From Loktanella sp. (GTDB lineage: Bacteria; Pseudomonadota; Alphaproteobacteria; Rhodobacterales; Rhodobacteraceae), in contig PUNR01000056.1 of assembly GCA_003551805.1 (NCBI GenBank), forward strand, positions 1 to 10,515: 10,515 bases of DNA. Reading direction: 5' to 3'. The notes under the pieces were generated by a model. That model was given only the letters and a program-made list of their open reading frames with translations, searched no databases and was not told the DNA's origin. The position numbers and the translations under genes are program-made. How positions within the stretch are numbered: position 1 is the first letter of the stretch; each line of letters opens with the position of its first letter. This document shows positions 1-7,212 of the stretch, piece after piece.

Positions 1-333
1 GAAACCCGACAATTGATCTAGTAGTTCATAGCCTTGGCTGCCCGTCGCAGGCATACCTTCGCCCGCCAGTGACATACGCAACGTATCACGCAGCGCCGTG
101 GGCACATAAATGCCTGACCCGCGCACCTCATAAATCACGCCTCTTTGGTCAAGCGCGTTAATGACATCACAAGCGGCCCGCGCCTCCAATCCGCCAAACA
201 GCAGGCCCATATCCTTGCTGCCGGCACCACGCGCCAACATCAATACGGCAACAAAAACAGCGACCGTCGTGAGGATGACGACAAGACGTTTCTGATTATC
301 GAGGGCCGTCCAGATCGAACTCAAGCTTCGCAA
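1..333 (-). CDS. fliF: FliF, flagellar MS-ring protein (N-terminal part, cut by window edge)
   Basis: FliF forms the MS ring in the inner membrane, the base of the rotor and housing of the export gate. Only the first 111 residues are present; the frame runs off the left edge. One transmembrane segment lies at about residues 17-35, followed by the ring-building region. Family signs are LLFGGLEARAACDVINALD (residues 44-62), a Gly-Val-Ile-Tyr stretch, IYVPTALRDTLRMSLAGEGMP (75-95, key residues V-P, R, G-x-P) and GSQGYELLD (98-106), which match the FliF pattern where the beta strand and 'R..LA..GLP..G..GYE' follow the first repeat. The start is TTG at 331-333 with a GGAG motif 7 bases upstream; no in-frame ATG or GTG lies between it and the divergent promoter. 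It is transcribed away from fliL. Identity is firm; the start codon is an inference. Confidence 0.93.
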   Translation of the reverse strand, partial: MRSLSSIWTALDNQKRLVVILTTVAVFVAVLMLARGAGSKDMGLLFGGLEARAACDVINALDQRGVIYEVRGSGIYVPTALRDTLRMSLAGEGMPATGSQGYELLDQLSGF

Positions 334-340
334 AGTGGTT

Positions 341-344
341 CTCC
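341..344 (-). promoter_or_regulatory. Ribosome binding site deciding the TTG start of fliF
   Basis: On the minus strand GGAG stands 7 bases before a TTG codon in the fliF frame. The only nearby ATG (minus strand, about 357-359) is in a different frame and meets a stop after two codons, so it cannot start fliF. This is why I place the fliF start at the TTG. Confidence 0.6.
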
Positions 345-391
345 AACACCTAGGGCATTTTTGCCGGTGCCCCCCTTTTGACAGACGAGCC

Positions 392-406
392 TTAACAATC
401 GGTTAG
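392..406. promoter_or_regulatory. CtrA-like binding box in the fliF-fliL divergent promoter
   Basis: The sequence reads TTAA, seven bases, then TTAG; on the other strand it is CTAA-N7-TTAA. This matches the CtrA consensus TTAA-N7-TTAA at 7 of 8 fixed positions. On the plus strand it overlaps where a -35 element would lie for the TATAAG at 419-424, the usual arrangement for CtrA-activated promoters. CtrA control of flagellar genes is established in Caulobacter and in Rhodobacterales; binding here is inferred. Confidence 0.55.
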
Positions 407-418
407 GGCTTGTCGTCC

Positions 419-424
419 TATAAG
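419..424 (+). promoter_or_regulatory. Possible -10 element of the fliL-motE promoter
   Basis: TATAAG matches the -10 consensus at 5 of 6 positions and stands 12 bases after the CtrA-like box. A transcript would start near 430-432, giving a leader of about 20 bases before the fliL ATG, with GAGGA at 441-445 as ribosome binding site. No convincing -35 hexamer is visible, which suits an activator-dependent promoter. Confidence 0.4.
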
Positions 425-451
425 AAATTTCATCAAGCCAGAGGATGACAC

Positions 452-937
452 ATGACATCACCGACCGACGCCCCGCCAGAAACAGCGAAAAAAGGCAGTA
501 AAAAGCCTTTGCTTATGGGCCTTATTCTTGCTGTTCTGGCAGGCGGCGGCGGTTTCTTTGCTGTCCAGTCAACCGGGTCGTCCGGGGCAGGTGCCACGGA
601 AAAAACAGCGAATCAGACCAAACCGGCAGGGCCGCTGACGGTTGGATTTGTTGCATTGGATCCGCTTGTCATTTCGTTGCCGGCCAGTAACGGGCGCGAC
701 CACCTGCGCTTTTCGGCCCAGCTCGAGGTGCCATTGGCGCACATGGCCGAGGTTGAGGCGATCAAACCGCGAATCGTTGATGTTCTGAACGGATATCTGC
801 GCGCGGTCGAACTGTCCGAACTGGAAAACCCTGCATCATTGGCCCGTATGCGCAGCCAAATGCTGCGTCGGTTACAAGTTGTCGCGGGCGACGGGCGCAT
901 CAACGACCTGTTGATCATGGAATTTGTACTGAGTTGA
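452..937 (+). CDS. fliL: FliL, flagellar basal-body/stator-associated membrane protein
   Basis: FliL is a single-pass inner-membrane protein whose periplasmic domain associates with the MotAB stator and supports torque. This 161-residue protein has a cytoplasmic N-terminus rich in Lys, a transmembrane segment at about 19-37 ending in a glycine run, a flexible linker (40-62) and a periplasmic domain (63-161). Family signs are VALDPLVISLP (67-77), RFSAQLEVP (86-94) and the C-terminal GDGRINDLLIMEFVL (146-160), typical of short alphaproteobacterial FliL. The start has GAGGA six bases upstream. It is the first gene of the motor operon; the next gene begins 10 bases after its stop, with its GAGGG ribosome site overlapping the fliL stop. 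Length and domain order are normal. Confidence 0.93.
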   Translation: MTSPTDAPPETAKKGSKKPLLMGLILAVLAGGGGFFAVQSTGSSGAGATEKTANQTKPAGPLTVGFVALDPLVISLPASNGRDHLRFSAQLEVPLAHMAEVEAIKPRIVDVLNGYLRAVELSELENPASLARMRSQMLRRLQVVAGDGRINDLLIMEFVLS

Positions 938-947
938 GGGATAAACG

Positions 948-1304
948 ATGACTTTGATTGCAGATATTCTGCTAGTGGCCGGCGCTCTGGGTGCCGGATT
1001 TTACTGCTATGTTCTGTCAAAGCGGTTGCGCCGCTTCACGGACCTTGAACAGGGTGTTGGCGGTGCAGTCGCAGTATTGTCGGCGCAGGTTGACGATCTT
1101 ACGCAGACGCTTTTGCGCGCCCAGACTACGGCACAAGGGTCGGTGGATAAGCTGGCAGATGTCAGCAAGCGCGCGGAGACTGCAGCACAGCGACTTGAAT
1201 TGCTTGTCGCATCAATGCACGACCTTCCCGATACCGGCCCATCGGAACCCTTCGCAGCGCCAGTCTTTGCCCGCAGTTCAAGTGCGCCAAAAGGTGTCCA
1301 ATGA
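948..1304 (+). CDS. Small membrane-anchored coiled-coil protein of flagellar operon (DUF6468-like?)
   Basis: This 118-residue protein has an N-terminal transmembrane segment (about 3-22), a basic SKRLRRF stretch (24-30) that puts the rest in the cytoplasm by the positive-inside rule, a helical heptad-rich region (about 31-92) and a disordered Pro/Ser-rich tail. From memory it resembles the small family DUF6468 found beside fliL in alphaproteobacteria, but I cannot verify the assignment. The function is unknown. It sits between fliL and motE, and its stop overlaps the motE start as ATGA (1301-1304), so it is very probably co-translated with motor genes. The start is supported by GAGGG at 936-940. 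A role in stator or MS-ring assembly would be a guess from position alone. Confidence 0.8.
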   Translation: MTLIADILLVAGALGAGFYCYVLSKRLRRFTDLEQGVGGAVAVLSAQVDDLTQTLLRAQTTAQGSVDKLADVSKRAETAAQRLELLVASMHDLPDTGPSEPFAAPVFARSSSAPKGVQ

Positions 1305-1870
1305 CTGGATCAGTGAGCCTCAGGCGCAGTCGTGGCACATTGCACATCATCGCTGCGTTGTTTGTTTTATCAGCGGTCTTACGGACTGGATCGCAGGTTG
1401 GCGCAGCCCTTGCTGACGAAATTGACACGCCAGCCCCCAGTGTCACAGCGCCAGCGCATGACACGCCCACCGCAGAGCTACTTGAAGCTTTCCGTGTGCG
1501 CGAGGCACGGCTGACCGAACGCGAGGGCCAGTTGCGCGACAGGCTACAAGCGCTCCGCGTCGCAGAGGTCGAGGTAACGGAAAAGCTGGAAGCGATGCGC
1601 CTTGCCGAAGAATCACTGACTGCAACAATCGCAATGGCGGAAACCGCATCATCCAACGACCTTGATTTGTTGCGCGCGGTTTATGAGAGCATGAAACCCA
1701 AAGAAGCAGCGGCATTATTTCAGCAAATGCCACCGCCCTTTGCGGCGGGGTTCCTAGGTTTGATGAATCCCGGAGCTGCCGCGGCAATCATGGCCGAGCT
1801 TCCACCAGAAACGGCCTATTCTTTCAGTGTTGTTTTGGCCGGACGCAACGCAAACGCACCAACCCGATAG
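1301..1870 (+). CDS. motE: MotE-family periplasmic motility protein (coiled coil plus MgtE-N-like domain)
   Basis: MotE was described in Sinorhizobium as a chaperone of the periplasmic motility protein MotC; related proteins are needed for rotation in other alphaproteobacteria. This 189-residue protein has a basic N-terminus and hydrophobic segment (about 13-38) ending in ALA-DE, a likely signal peptidase site after residue 38. Next come a Pro/Ala-rich linker (41-56), a charged coiled coil (about 57-114) and a compact helical domain (about 121-183) with YESMKPKEAAALFQQMP and LMNPGAAAAIMAELPPE, the MgtE-N-like motif typical of MotE. The start overlaps the previous stop (ATGA). The protein could instead stay membrane-anchored if the signal is not cut. 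A 72-base gap separates it from motA. Confidence 0.85.
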   Translation: MTGSVSLRRSRGTLHIIAALFVLSAVLRTGSQVGAALADEIDTPAPSVTAPAHDTPTAELLEAFRVREARLTEREGQLRDRLQALRVAEVEVTEKLEAMRLAEESLTATIAMAETASSNDLDLLRAVYESMKPKEAAALFQQMPPPFAAGFLGLMNPGAAAAIMAELPPETAYSFSVVLAGRNANAPTR

Positions 1871-1884
1871 CCGGTCAGTAAACC

Positions 1885-1902
1885 TTAACGCTTTGGCGTT
1901 AG
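1885..1902 (+). repeat. Inverted repeat (stem-loop) between motE and motA
   Basis: TTAACGC, loop TTTG, GCGTTAG forms a stem of six Watson-Crick pairs plus one T-G pair. There is no T-tract directly after it, so it is not a clear intrinsic terminator. It contains a TTAAC half-site like that of CtrA, but the two halves are 10 rather than 7 bases apart. The role is unknown: it may be an mRNA processing or stability element, or an operator. Confidence 0.4.
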
Positions 1903-1942
1903 TGTCACCGAACAAGAAGATTTTTATGAAGGACAGCGCTAC

Positions 1943-2812
1943 ATGATTGGTCTTATTGGCATTGTTGTTGTCTTTACCACTGTGTTCGGCGGCTATCTGC
2001 TGGCTGGTGGCAAGATGGGAATCATCCTTAAGGCACTGCCATTCGAGATGTTGATGATCTTGGGTGCAGCCGTTGGTGCATTTGCCATCGGCAACGACAA
2101 TCACACTATCAAAACAACCATTAAGGATATGGCGAAAGTCTTTAAGGGGCCGAAATGGAAACAGGACGATTACCGCGACCTTCTGTGCCTGCTGTTTGAA
2201 CTGATACGCGTTGCCCGCACGAATCCCGTCGCACTCGAAGGCCACATAGAGGCCCCTGATGCATCCAGTATTTTCAGCAAGTACCCGCGTATTCTCAGCG
2301 ACGGAGAGGCGGTTGCCCTGATCTGTGACACCCTGCGGTCAGCATCAATGAATTACGATGATCCCCATCAGGTCGAAGAAGTACTTGAAAAGCGGATCGA
2401 GGCGACTTTGCACCACAAGCTGCATTCGTCACATGCGCTGCAAACAGTTGCAGATGGCTTGCCAGCTTTGGGTATTGTTGCGGCAGTTCTGGGGGTCATC
2501 AAGACGATGGCATCGATCGACCAGCCACCTGAAGTGCTGGGCAAACTGATTGGCGGTGCCTTGGTTGGCACATTTCTCGGGGTCTACCTCGCCTATGGTT
2601 TCGTCGGCCCGTTTTCCAACAAGGTCAAAGCCGTTGTCGAAGAAGATGCCCATTTCCACCAATTGATCCGCGAAGTCCTTGTTGCAAACTTGCACGCCCA
2701 TGCGCCCAACATCTGTATAGAAGTCGGCCGTCAAAACATGCCGAGCCATCACAGACCCAGCTTCAGCGCCATGGAAGACGCGATTAAGGCTACTAAGCAG
2801 GACGCAGCATGA
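1943..2812 (+). CDS. motA: MotA, flagellar motor stator protein
   Basis: MotA forms the pentameric ring around the MotB dimer in the inner membrane and turns ion flow into torque. The 289-residue length and four transmembrane segments (about 2-21, 34-50, 172-190, 203-222) fit the H+-type MotA family. The cytoplasmic loop holds R92 and E99, in the place of the E. coli rotor-contact residues R90 and E98 (IRVARTNPVALEGHIE). The channel prolines are present in DGLPALGIVAAVLGV (P174) and YGFVGPFSNK (P223), matching E. coli P173 and P222. The start has GAAGGA nine bases upstream. The next gene overlaps its stop (ATGA, 2809-2812). The usual partner motB does not follow and is absent from the window, so it must lie elsewhere. 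Confidence 0.96.
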   Translation: MIGLIGIVVVFTTVFGGYLLAGGKMGIILKALPFEMLMILGAAVGAFAIGNDNHTIKTTIKDMAKVFKGPKWKQDDYRDLLCLLFELIRVARTNPVALEGHIEAPDASSIFSKYPRILSDGEAVALICDTLRSASMNYDDPHQVEEVLEKRIEATLHHKLHSSHALQTVADGLPALGIVAAVLGVIKTMASIDQPPEVLGKLIGGALVGTFLGVYLAYGFVGPFSNKVKAVVEEDAHFHQLIREVLVANLHAHAPNICIEVGRQNMPSHHRPSFSAMEDAIKATKQDAA

Positions 2813-4998
2813 AGCCTCTGATTGCGCTGGTGTTCCTGACTATTTTCCCGTTCATGGCCTATGCCCAGCCCTTGCGCGTGCAAACGGGCGAACACGACCG
2901 CTTTACGCGTGTCGTGGTGCCATTACCTGCCGGGGCGGGGTGGCAATTCGGGCGTACTGAAAACGGCTATGCACTGCGCCTGGCGGTGGCGGATGGGTAC
3001 GATTTGCGGAGTTTCTTTAATCGGATCCCCCGTACCCGGATTAGTGCTGTTTCGCAGAATACAGCCACCGGTGATCTTATGCTGGAACTGGCGTGTGAAT
3101 GTCGTGCGGATATTGAGGTCTTTGACAGGGCGTATCTTGTCATTGATATTTCAAACGGGGTGCCTGATGCGGACTCAGTGTACGAGCAGTTGATTTTTGG
3201 CGATCAAAGCGCGATTCCGCCATGGTCAGTGACAGGTGGCGGCAAAACATCCGCATTGTTCCCTGTCATCCTACCGCGGATCCCGCGTGCAGTCTTCGAC
3301 GATAGTTTTATGTTTCTTGGACGGGATGCCGCGCCGCCACTACCCCGACCGGTTCAAGATGAACTTATTGCTCTTGAAACGTTGGTGGTTGGCGGCCTCG
3401 GGCGCGGCATGTCGTCTGGCTTACTTGAGCCAGACTTGACGCCGGCCGAAACAACAAGACCTATTCTTGATGATATCCCTTTGACTTCATGGCCGGGTTT
3501 GACAGTCAGTACTGGAATTGATTCCGTAGCGTCTCGTGCAGACGACCAACTGCCTATGACAGCAGACGGGAAACCATGTGTTGCCGATGCGTTTCTGGAT
3601 GTGGCCAGCTGGTCCGATGATCGCCCCTTTACACATCAGATTGGGGACTTGCGGTCGTCAATCATGCATGAATTCGATCGCGTCGATCCGCAGGCTGCTG
3701 AAAAGCTGGCGCAGCTTTACCTTTATTTCGGTTTCGGTCGCGAAGCTATACAGACACTCGCACTTGACGGCGTGACGTCAAATGAACGTGCCCACTTGCG
3801 CACACTCGCGCAGATTGTTGACGACGATCCCGTCAGTTTCCCTGATGCTCAGCGGCAATTAACCTGTCCGTCGAGAATTGCACTTTGGGCATTCCTGTCT
3901 GTGGCGGATGACCGTTCGGGCAGGCATGCCGACCCATCTGTCGTTCTTGCGGCCTTCAAGGAAATATCGGCCCCGCTGCAGTCCCAATTGGGTCCGCGGC
4001 TGGCTGAACGTTTTGTTGCCAATGGAAATGAAGATGCGGCGTTTCAAGTGTTGGCCGCAGCGCGCACCTTCAACCCCGATGCTGTGGAAACCCGCCTAGC
4101 CGTCGCAATGCTGGAAGAGCAAAGCGGGGACGACACGGCGGGATTGAACGTGCTGGCTAGTCTTGTAGAAGATAATGTGCGCGTCACTCCCCAAGCTGTG
4201 ACACGTTTATTGACGGAATCGATCCGCCATAACCGCCCAGTGGCGGATAATGAGATGATCACTGCTGATGCCCTGCGCTTTGAACAGGCGCGGACACCGG
4301 ATGCGGTAGCGCTTGCTGTGGCGCAGGTCCATGCGCATCTGGTGGCGGGTGCATTCGACAAAGCAGCGGAAATTATTATGGCTGAAGGAGATCGGTTTGC
4401 TCCAGATCAGCTTGCTGCGCTACGGCGTGATTATGGGATGGCTGCGGCAGAACGGATGCCAGACGAAGAGTTTTTGACTTATGCAGTGGACCCGATCCAA
4501 CAGGGTGATGCTGCTGATGTTCAGAACAAGACCGCTGAAAGATTAATTGCGCTGGGCTTTCCAGAGCTGGCCTTACAACGGTTGGGCAGCACTTCAGGCG
4601 CTGACGACGAAAGGCGCTATCTGCAGGCAACAGCCCTACTTTTCATGCGCGATGCGGATGCTGTCATCAGGCTGCTGAGTGACGATCAAACTGCGAGATC
4701 AGCAGACCTTATTCAAGCCGCACGCGATCTACGAGCCGGAAACATGACTGCAACTGGGCAAACATCTGAAACCACAGATGCACAAGCTGGTTGGCGTAAC
4801 GGGCAATGGTCCAGCCTGTTGGATGTCGATGATCCAATGCTGCGGGATGTTGCTGCCGTGGTCTTAAATCGCGACGCAGTCGGCTTTGATGCCAACGCGC
4901 CATTGGCGAGTGGCCGCGCCCTTCTTGATGCTGCAGCGGGGTCGCGGGTTCTGCTGGACGATCTTCTTGACCGATTTGATCTACCAGCCGACGATTGA
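2809..4998 (+). CDS. motK: Large exported periplasmic motility protein, MotK/MotC-type (AMIN-like + TPR-like)
   Basis: This 729-residue protein starts with a signal peptide (1-19, cut after AYA before Q20). Residues about 22-116 look like an AMIN-type beta domain: FTRVVVPLP (32-40), YALRLAV (54-60), DLMLELACECRADIEVF (89-105) and AYLVIDISNG (108-117). A Pro-rich linker (about 135-225) leads into a long helical region (about 285-640) with irregular TPR-like helix pairs, for example AAEKLAQLYLYFGFGREAIQTLAL and AAFQVLAAARTFNPDAVETRLA. It is translationally coupled to motA and follows motE, whose Sinorhizobium homologue is the chaperone of periplasmic MotC. As I recall, a protein called MotK with this setting works with MotE and MotB2 in the Cereibacter sphaeroides Fla2 flagellum. 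I assign MotK by context and architecture, not by alignment. Four cysteines remain after signal cleavage: C96, C98, C257 and C353. Confidence 0.72.
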   Translation: MKPLIALVFLTIFPFMAYAQPLRVQTGEHDRFTRVVVPLPAGAGWQFGRTENGYALRLAVADGYDLRSFFNRIPRTRISAVSQNTATGDLMLELACECRADIEVFDRAYLVIDISNGVPDADSVYEQLIFGDQSAIPPWSVTGGGKTSALFPVILPRIPRAVFDDSFMFLGRDAAPPLPRPVQDELIALETLVVGGLGRGMSSGLLEPDLTPAETTRPILDDIPLTSWPGLTVSTGIDSVASRADDQLPMTADGKPCVADAFLDVASWSDDRPFTHQIGDLRSSIMHEFDRVDPQAAEKLAQLYLYFGFGREAIQTLALDGVTSNERAHLRTLAQIVDDDPVSFPDAQRQLTCPSRIALWAFLSVADDRSGRHADPSVVLAAFKEISAPLQSQLGPRLAERFVANGNEDAAFQVLAAARTFNPDAVETRLAVAMLEEQSGDDTAGLNVLASLVEDNVRVTPQAVTRLLTESIRHNRPVADNEMITADALRFEQARTPDAVALAVAQVHAHLVAGAFDKAAEIIMAEGDRFAPDQLAALRRDYGMAAAERMPDEEFLTYAVDPIQQGDAADVQNKTAERLIALGFPELALQRLGSTSGADDERRYLQATALLFMRDADAVIRLLSDDQTARSADLIQAARDLRAGNMTATGQTSETTDAQAGWRNGQWSSLLDVDDPMLRDVAAVVLNRDAVGFDANAPLASGRALLDAAAGSRVLLDDLLDRFDLPADD

Positions 4999-5007
4999 TG
5001 TGGCGTG

Positions 5008-5113
5008 CTTACGCAATCTCAACTTTTTGGTGTGATCCATCGTGGGGGTGTGCACCCTTGGGTACCTGACTTTTGGGAACGGTACAGCACTCTGACAACG
5101 TGACTTGCGTAAG
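5008..5113 (+). repeat. Long-range 9-bp inverted repeat spanning the flhA leader
   Basis: CTTACGCAA at 5008-5016 is perfectly complementary to TTGCGTAAG at 5105-5113, with 88 bases between. The right arm shares AAG with the AAGGA ribosome binding site of flhA (5111-5115). Pairing in RNA would close a loop and cover part of that site; as DNA the arms are two oppositely oriented copies of TTACGCAA. Inside lie weaker dyads, GGGTG/CACCC (5046-5057) and GTACC/GGTAC (5062-5066, 5081-5085). No clear sigma-70, sigma-54 or sigma-28 promoter was found in this 123-bp gap. Confidence 0.45.
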
Positions 5114-5121
5114 GACAAAAG

Positions 5122-7212
5122 ATGCCTGGACTATCCCCACGGGATTTCTTTCAGCCCACAATATTGCTGGCTTTGGCGCTGATGGCGATCATTGTCATGA
5201 TGATCCTGCCCATGCCTGCCTGGGTGTTGGACATTGGTTTGGCAGCATCTTTTGCCCTCGCAATTCTGATGTTCACGGTCACGCTATTCATTAATCGCCC
5301 ACTTGATTTTTCGGCTTTTCCGACCGTGCTGTTGGCGTCACTAATGTTGCGCTTATCGTTGAATGTTTCGTCAACGAAACTGATTATCGGGGAAGGCCAC
5401 ACTGGAACCAGTGCAGCTGGGGAAGTGATCGAAGGCTTTGCAACATTCGTGATGGGCGGGAATGTCTTACTGGGCCTAGTCGTGTTCTGTGTGTTGTTGA
5501 TCGTGAATTTTGTCGTCATCAACAAGGGCGCCACTCGGATGGCCGAGGTGGGGGCACGTTTCGCACTTGATGCAATGCCCGGCAAGCAGTTGGCGATAGA
5601 CAGCGACATGTCGGCAGGTGCGATCGATCACAGCGAAGCAAAAGAACGGCGCGAGCGTGAGCAGGCCGAAACTACATTTTTCGGATCGTTGGATGGTGCA
5701 TCAAAGTTCGTGAAGGGCGATGCAATCGCCGGCCTTTTGATCACTGCGCTAAATCTTGTGATGGGGCTGATCATTGGGGTCACGATGCATGGCATGCCGC
5801 TAGGGCGGGCATTCGAAACCTATGCGATTTTGACAGTTGGTGACGGCCTGGTATCGCAGGTACCGGCAGTAGTAATTTCGATTGCCTCGGCTTTGTTGCT
5901 GGCACGAGGGGGGGCAACTGGTGCGACTGATCTCGCGCTTGTTGCCCAATTGGGCCGACATCCCGCAGCTTTGGCGACAGTGGCTGTTTTGATGGTTCTT
6001 TTTGCATTAGTGCCCGGCTTGCCTTTTGTACCCTTCATTATTGGGGGGGCAGTTCTGGGTTCAGCGGCATTCATGGTAGCGCGTAGAACAGCACGACAGC
6101 CCGTAACCGATCCCGTCGCAGAAAAGGCGAGTGATCAGGGTTCGATACCGGACTCTGTCGGCGACATGCTGGACCTAGATGATATTCACGTCGAATTTGC
6201 GCCTGACCTTGTGGACATGGTTCTTGATCCTGGGACGGGTCTTGACGCAAGAATTGCTAATATGCGCAATCACGTCGCAACAAGCTTTGGTGTGCTTTTA
6301 CCTGAGATAAGGTTGACCGATAACGCCGCACTACCGTCTGGATTTTATGTGATCAACATTCAAGGTGTCGAACAGGTTCGTGACCAGTTGATGCCTGGTC
6401 AGGTTCTGGCTTTGCTCAGTGACACGCCGCCGCCAAATCTGACGGGTACATCGGTAAAGGAACCGGTCTATGGTGCTCCTGCCCGATGGATTGATGTCAA
6501 CCAGTCCGAAGCTGCCACCCTTTACGGCTTAACGACAGTTCAGCCCGCAGAAGTGTTGGCCACGCACTTGCTGGAAGTTGTGAAGCGGAATTTCTCAAGG
6601 CTTTTGACGTTTAAAGCCCTTCGGCGCCGGCTTGATGAAATGGTAAACTTAACCGATCGTTCGCGCGGTGAGGCTAACCGCAAAATGCTGGATGAACTGA
6701 TGCCGGACAAGGTGCCGCCTGACGTTTTGTTGTCTGTTCTCCGGCTCCTGCTTGAAGAGCGTGTATCTATCCGCAACCTTTCCCTGATAATTGAGGCGAC
6801 TGCTGAGGCGCGACAACTATACGGAACGGTCGATGGCATCACCGAGCATGTGCGCCAGCGGCTTGGGTTCCAGTTGGTAGCAGCGCTGCGCCGCCCAGAC
6901 GGAACCATTCCTTTGATCCAGCTTGCCCCTGAATGGGAAGATACCTTCACAAGCTATGAAATTAGATCAGAACGATCTTCAGGTGACGTCGCTTTGCCGC
7001 CTGATCGTTTCAATGAACTAGCAGATGGTATTTCCGAAAAGCTCGGGCAGGCGGCCAGTGCAGGCGCTTATGCCGCGGTGGTGACGACAATGCGCCGACG
7101 CCGGTTTCTACGCACGGTATTGGCGGCAAAAGGCATAATGAATCCTGTTCTATCATTCGAAGAGATTGGAATTGATGCGCGCCCGGCGCTCGTGGGGTTG
7201 GTTTCTGCATGA
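5122..7212 (+). CDS. flhA: FlhA, flagellar type III export gate protein
   Basis: FlhA forms a nonameric ring in the inner membrane at the centre of the flagellar export apparatus; its cytosolic domain docks chaperone-substrate complexes. The 696 residues fit the family. The N-terminal half (about 11-320) holds the multiple membrane segments. The FHIPEP signature is clear in MAEVGARFALDAMPGKQLAI (140-159), followed by DSDMSAGAI, and FFGSLDGASKFVKGDAIAG carries D200, matching Salmonella D208, which is needed for proton-driven export. The C-terminal domain (about 360-696) has YGAPARWI and LLEERVSIRNLSLIIEATAE. AAGGA sits 6 bases before the ATG. It heads the flhA-fliR-flhB run, and its stop overlaps fliR (ATGA). 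Nothing looks damaged. Confidence 0.97.
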   Translation: MPGLSPRDFFQPTILLALALMAIIVMMILPMPAWVLDIGLAASFALAILMFTVTLFINRPLDFSAFPTVLLASLMLRLSLNVSSTKLIIGEGHTGTSAAGEVIEGFATFVMGGNVLLGLVVFCVLLIVNFVVINKGATRMAEVGARFALDAMPGKQLAIDSDMSAGAIDHSEAKERREREQAETTFFGSLDGASKFVKGDAIAGLLITALNLVMGLIIGVTMHGMPLGRAFETYAILTVGDGLVSQVPAVVISIASALLLARGGATGATDLALVAQLGRHPAALATVAVLMVLFALVPGLPFVPFIIGGAVLGSAAFMVARRTARQPVTDPVAEKASDQGSIPDSVGDMLDLDDIHVEFAPDLVDMVLDPGTGLDARIANMRNHVATSFGVLLPEIRLTDNAALPSGFYVINIQGVEQVRDQLMPGQVLALLSDTPPPNLTGTSVKEPVYGAPARWIDVNQSEAATLYGLTTVQPAEVLATHLLEVVKRNFSRLLTFKALRRRLDEMVNLTDRSRGEANRKMLDELMPDKVPPDVLLSVLRLLLEERVSIRNLSLIIEATAEARQLYGTVDGITEHVRQRLGFQLVAALRRPDGTIPLIQLAPEWEDTFTSYEIRSERSSGDVALPPDRFNELADGISEKLGQAASAGAYAAVVTTMRRRRFLRTVLAAKGIMNPVLSFEEIGIDARPALVGLVSA

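Noticed and set aside
145..381. 78-residue open frame on the plus strand near the left end
   Set aside because: It lies antisense to fliF, whose frame shows clear family motifs; the antisense product has no recognisable features and no good ribosome site.
1885..1925. Possible rho-independent terminator after motE
   Set aside because: The stem is short and AT-containing, and the T run (1921-1925) is 18 bases away from it.
1902..1930. Weak -35/-10 pair (GTGTCA, 17 bases, TATGAA) before motA
   Set aside because: Only 4 of 6 matches in each hexamer, and the -10 would overlap the motA ribosome site, leaving almost no leader.
5001..5015. TGGC...GC resembling a sigma-54 promoter before flhA
   Set aside because: The GG and GC pairs are 9 rather than 10 bases apart, and the -12 TTGC part is missing.
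5062..5085. GTACC/GGTAC inverted repeat in the flhA leader
   Set aside because: Only five pairs with a 14-base loop; not convincing alone, mentioned only as part of the larger repeat.
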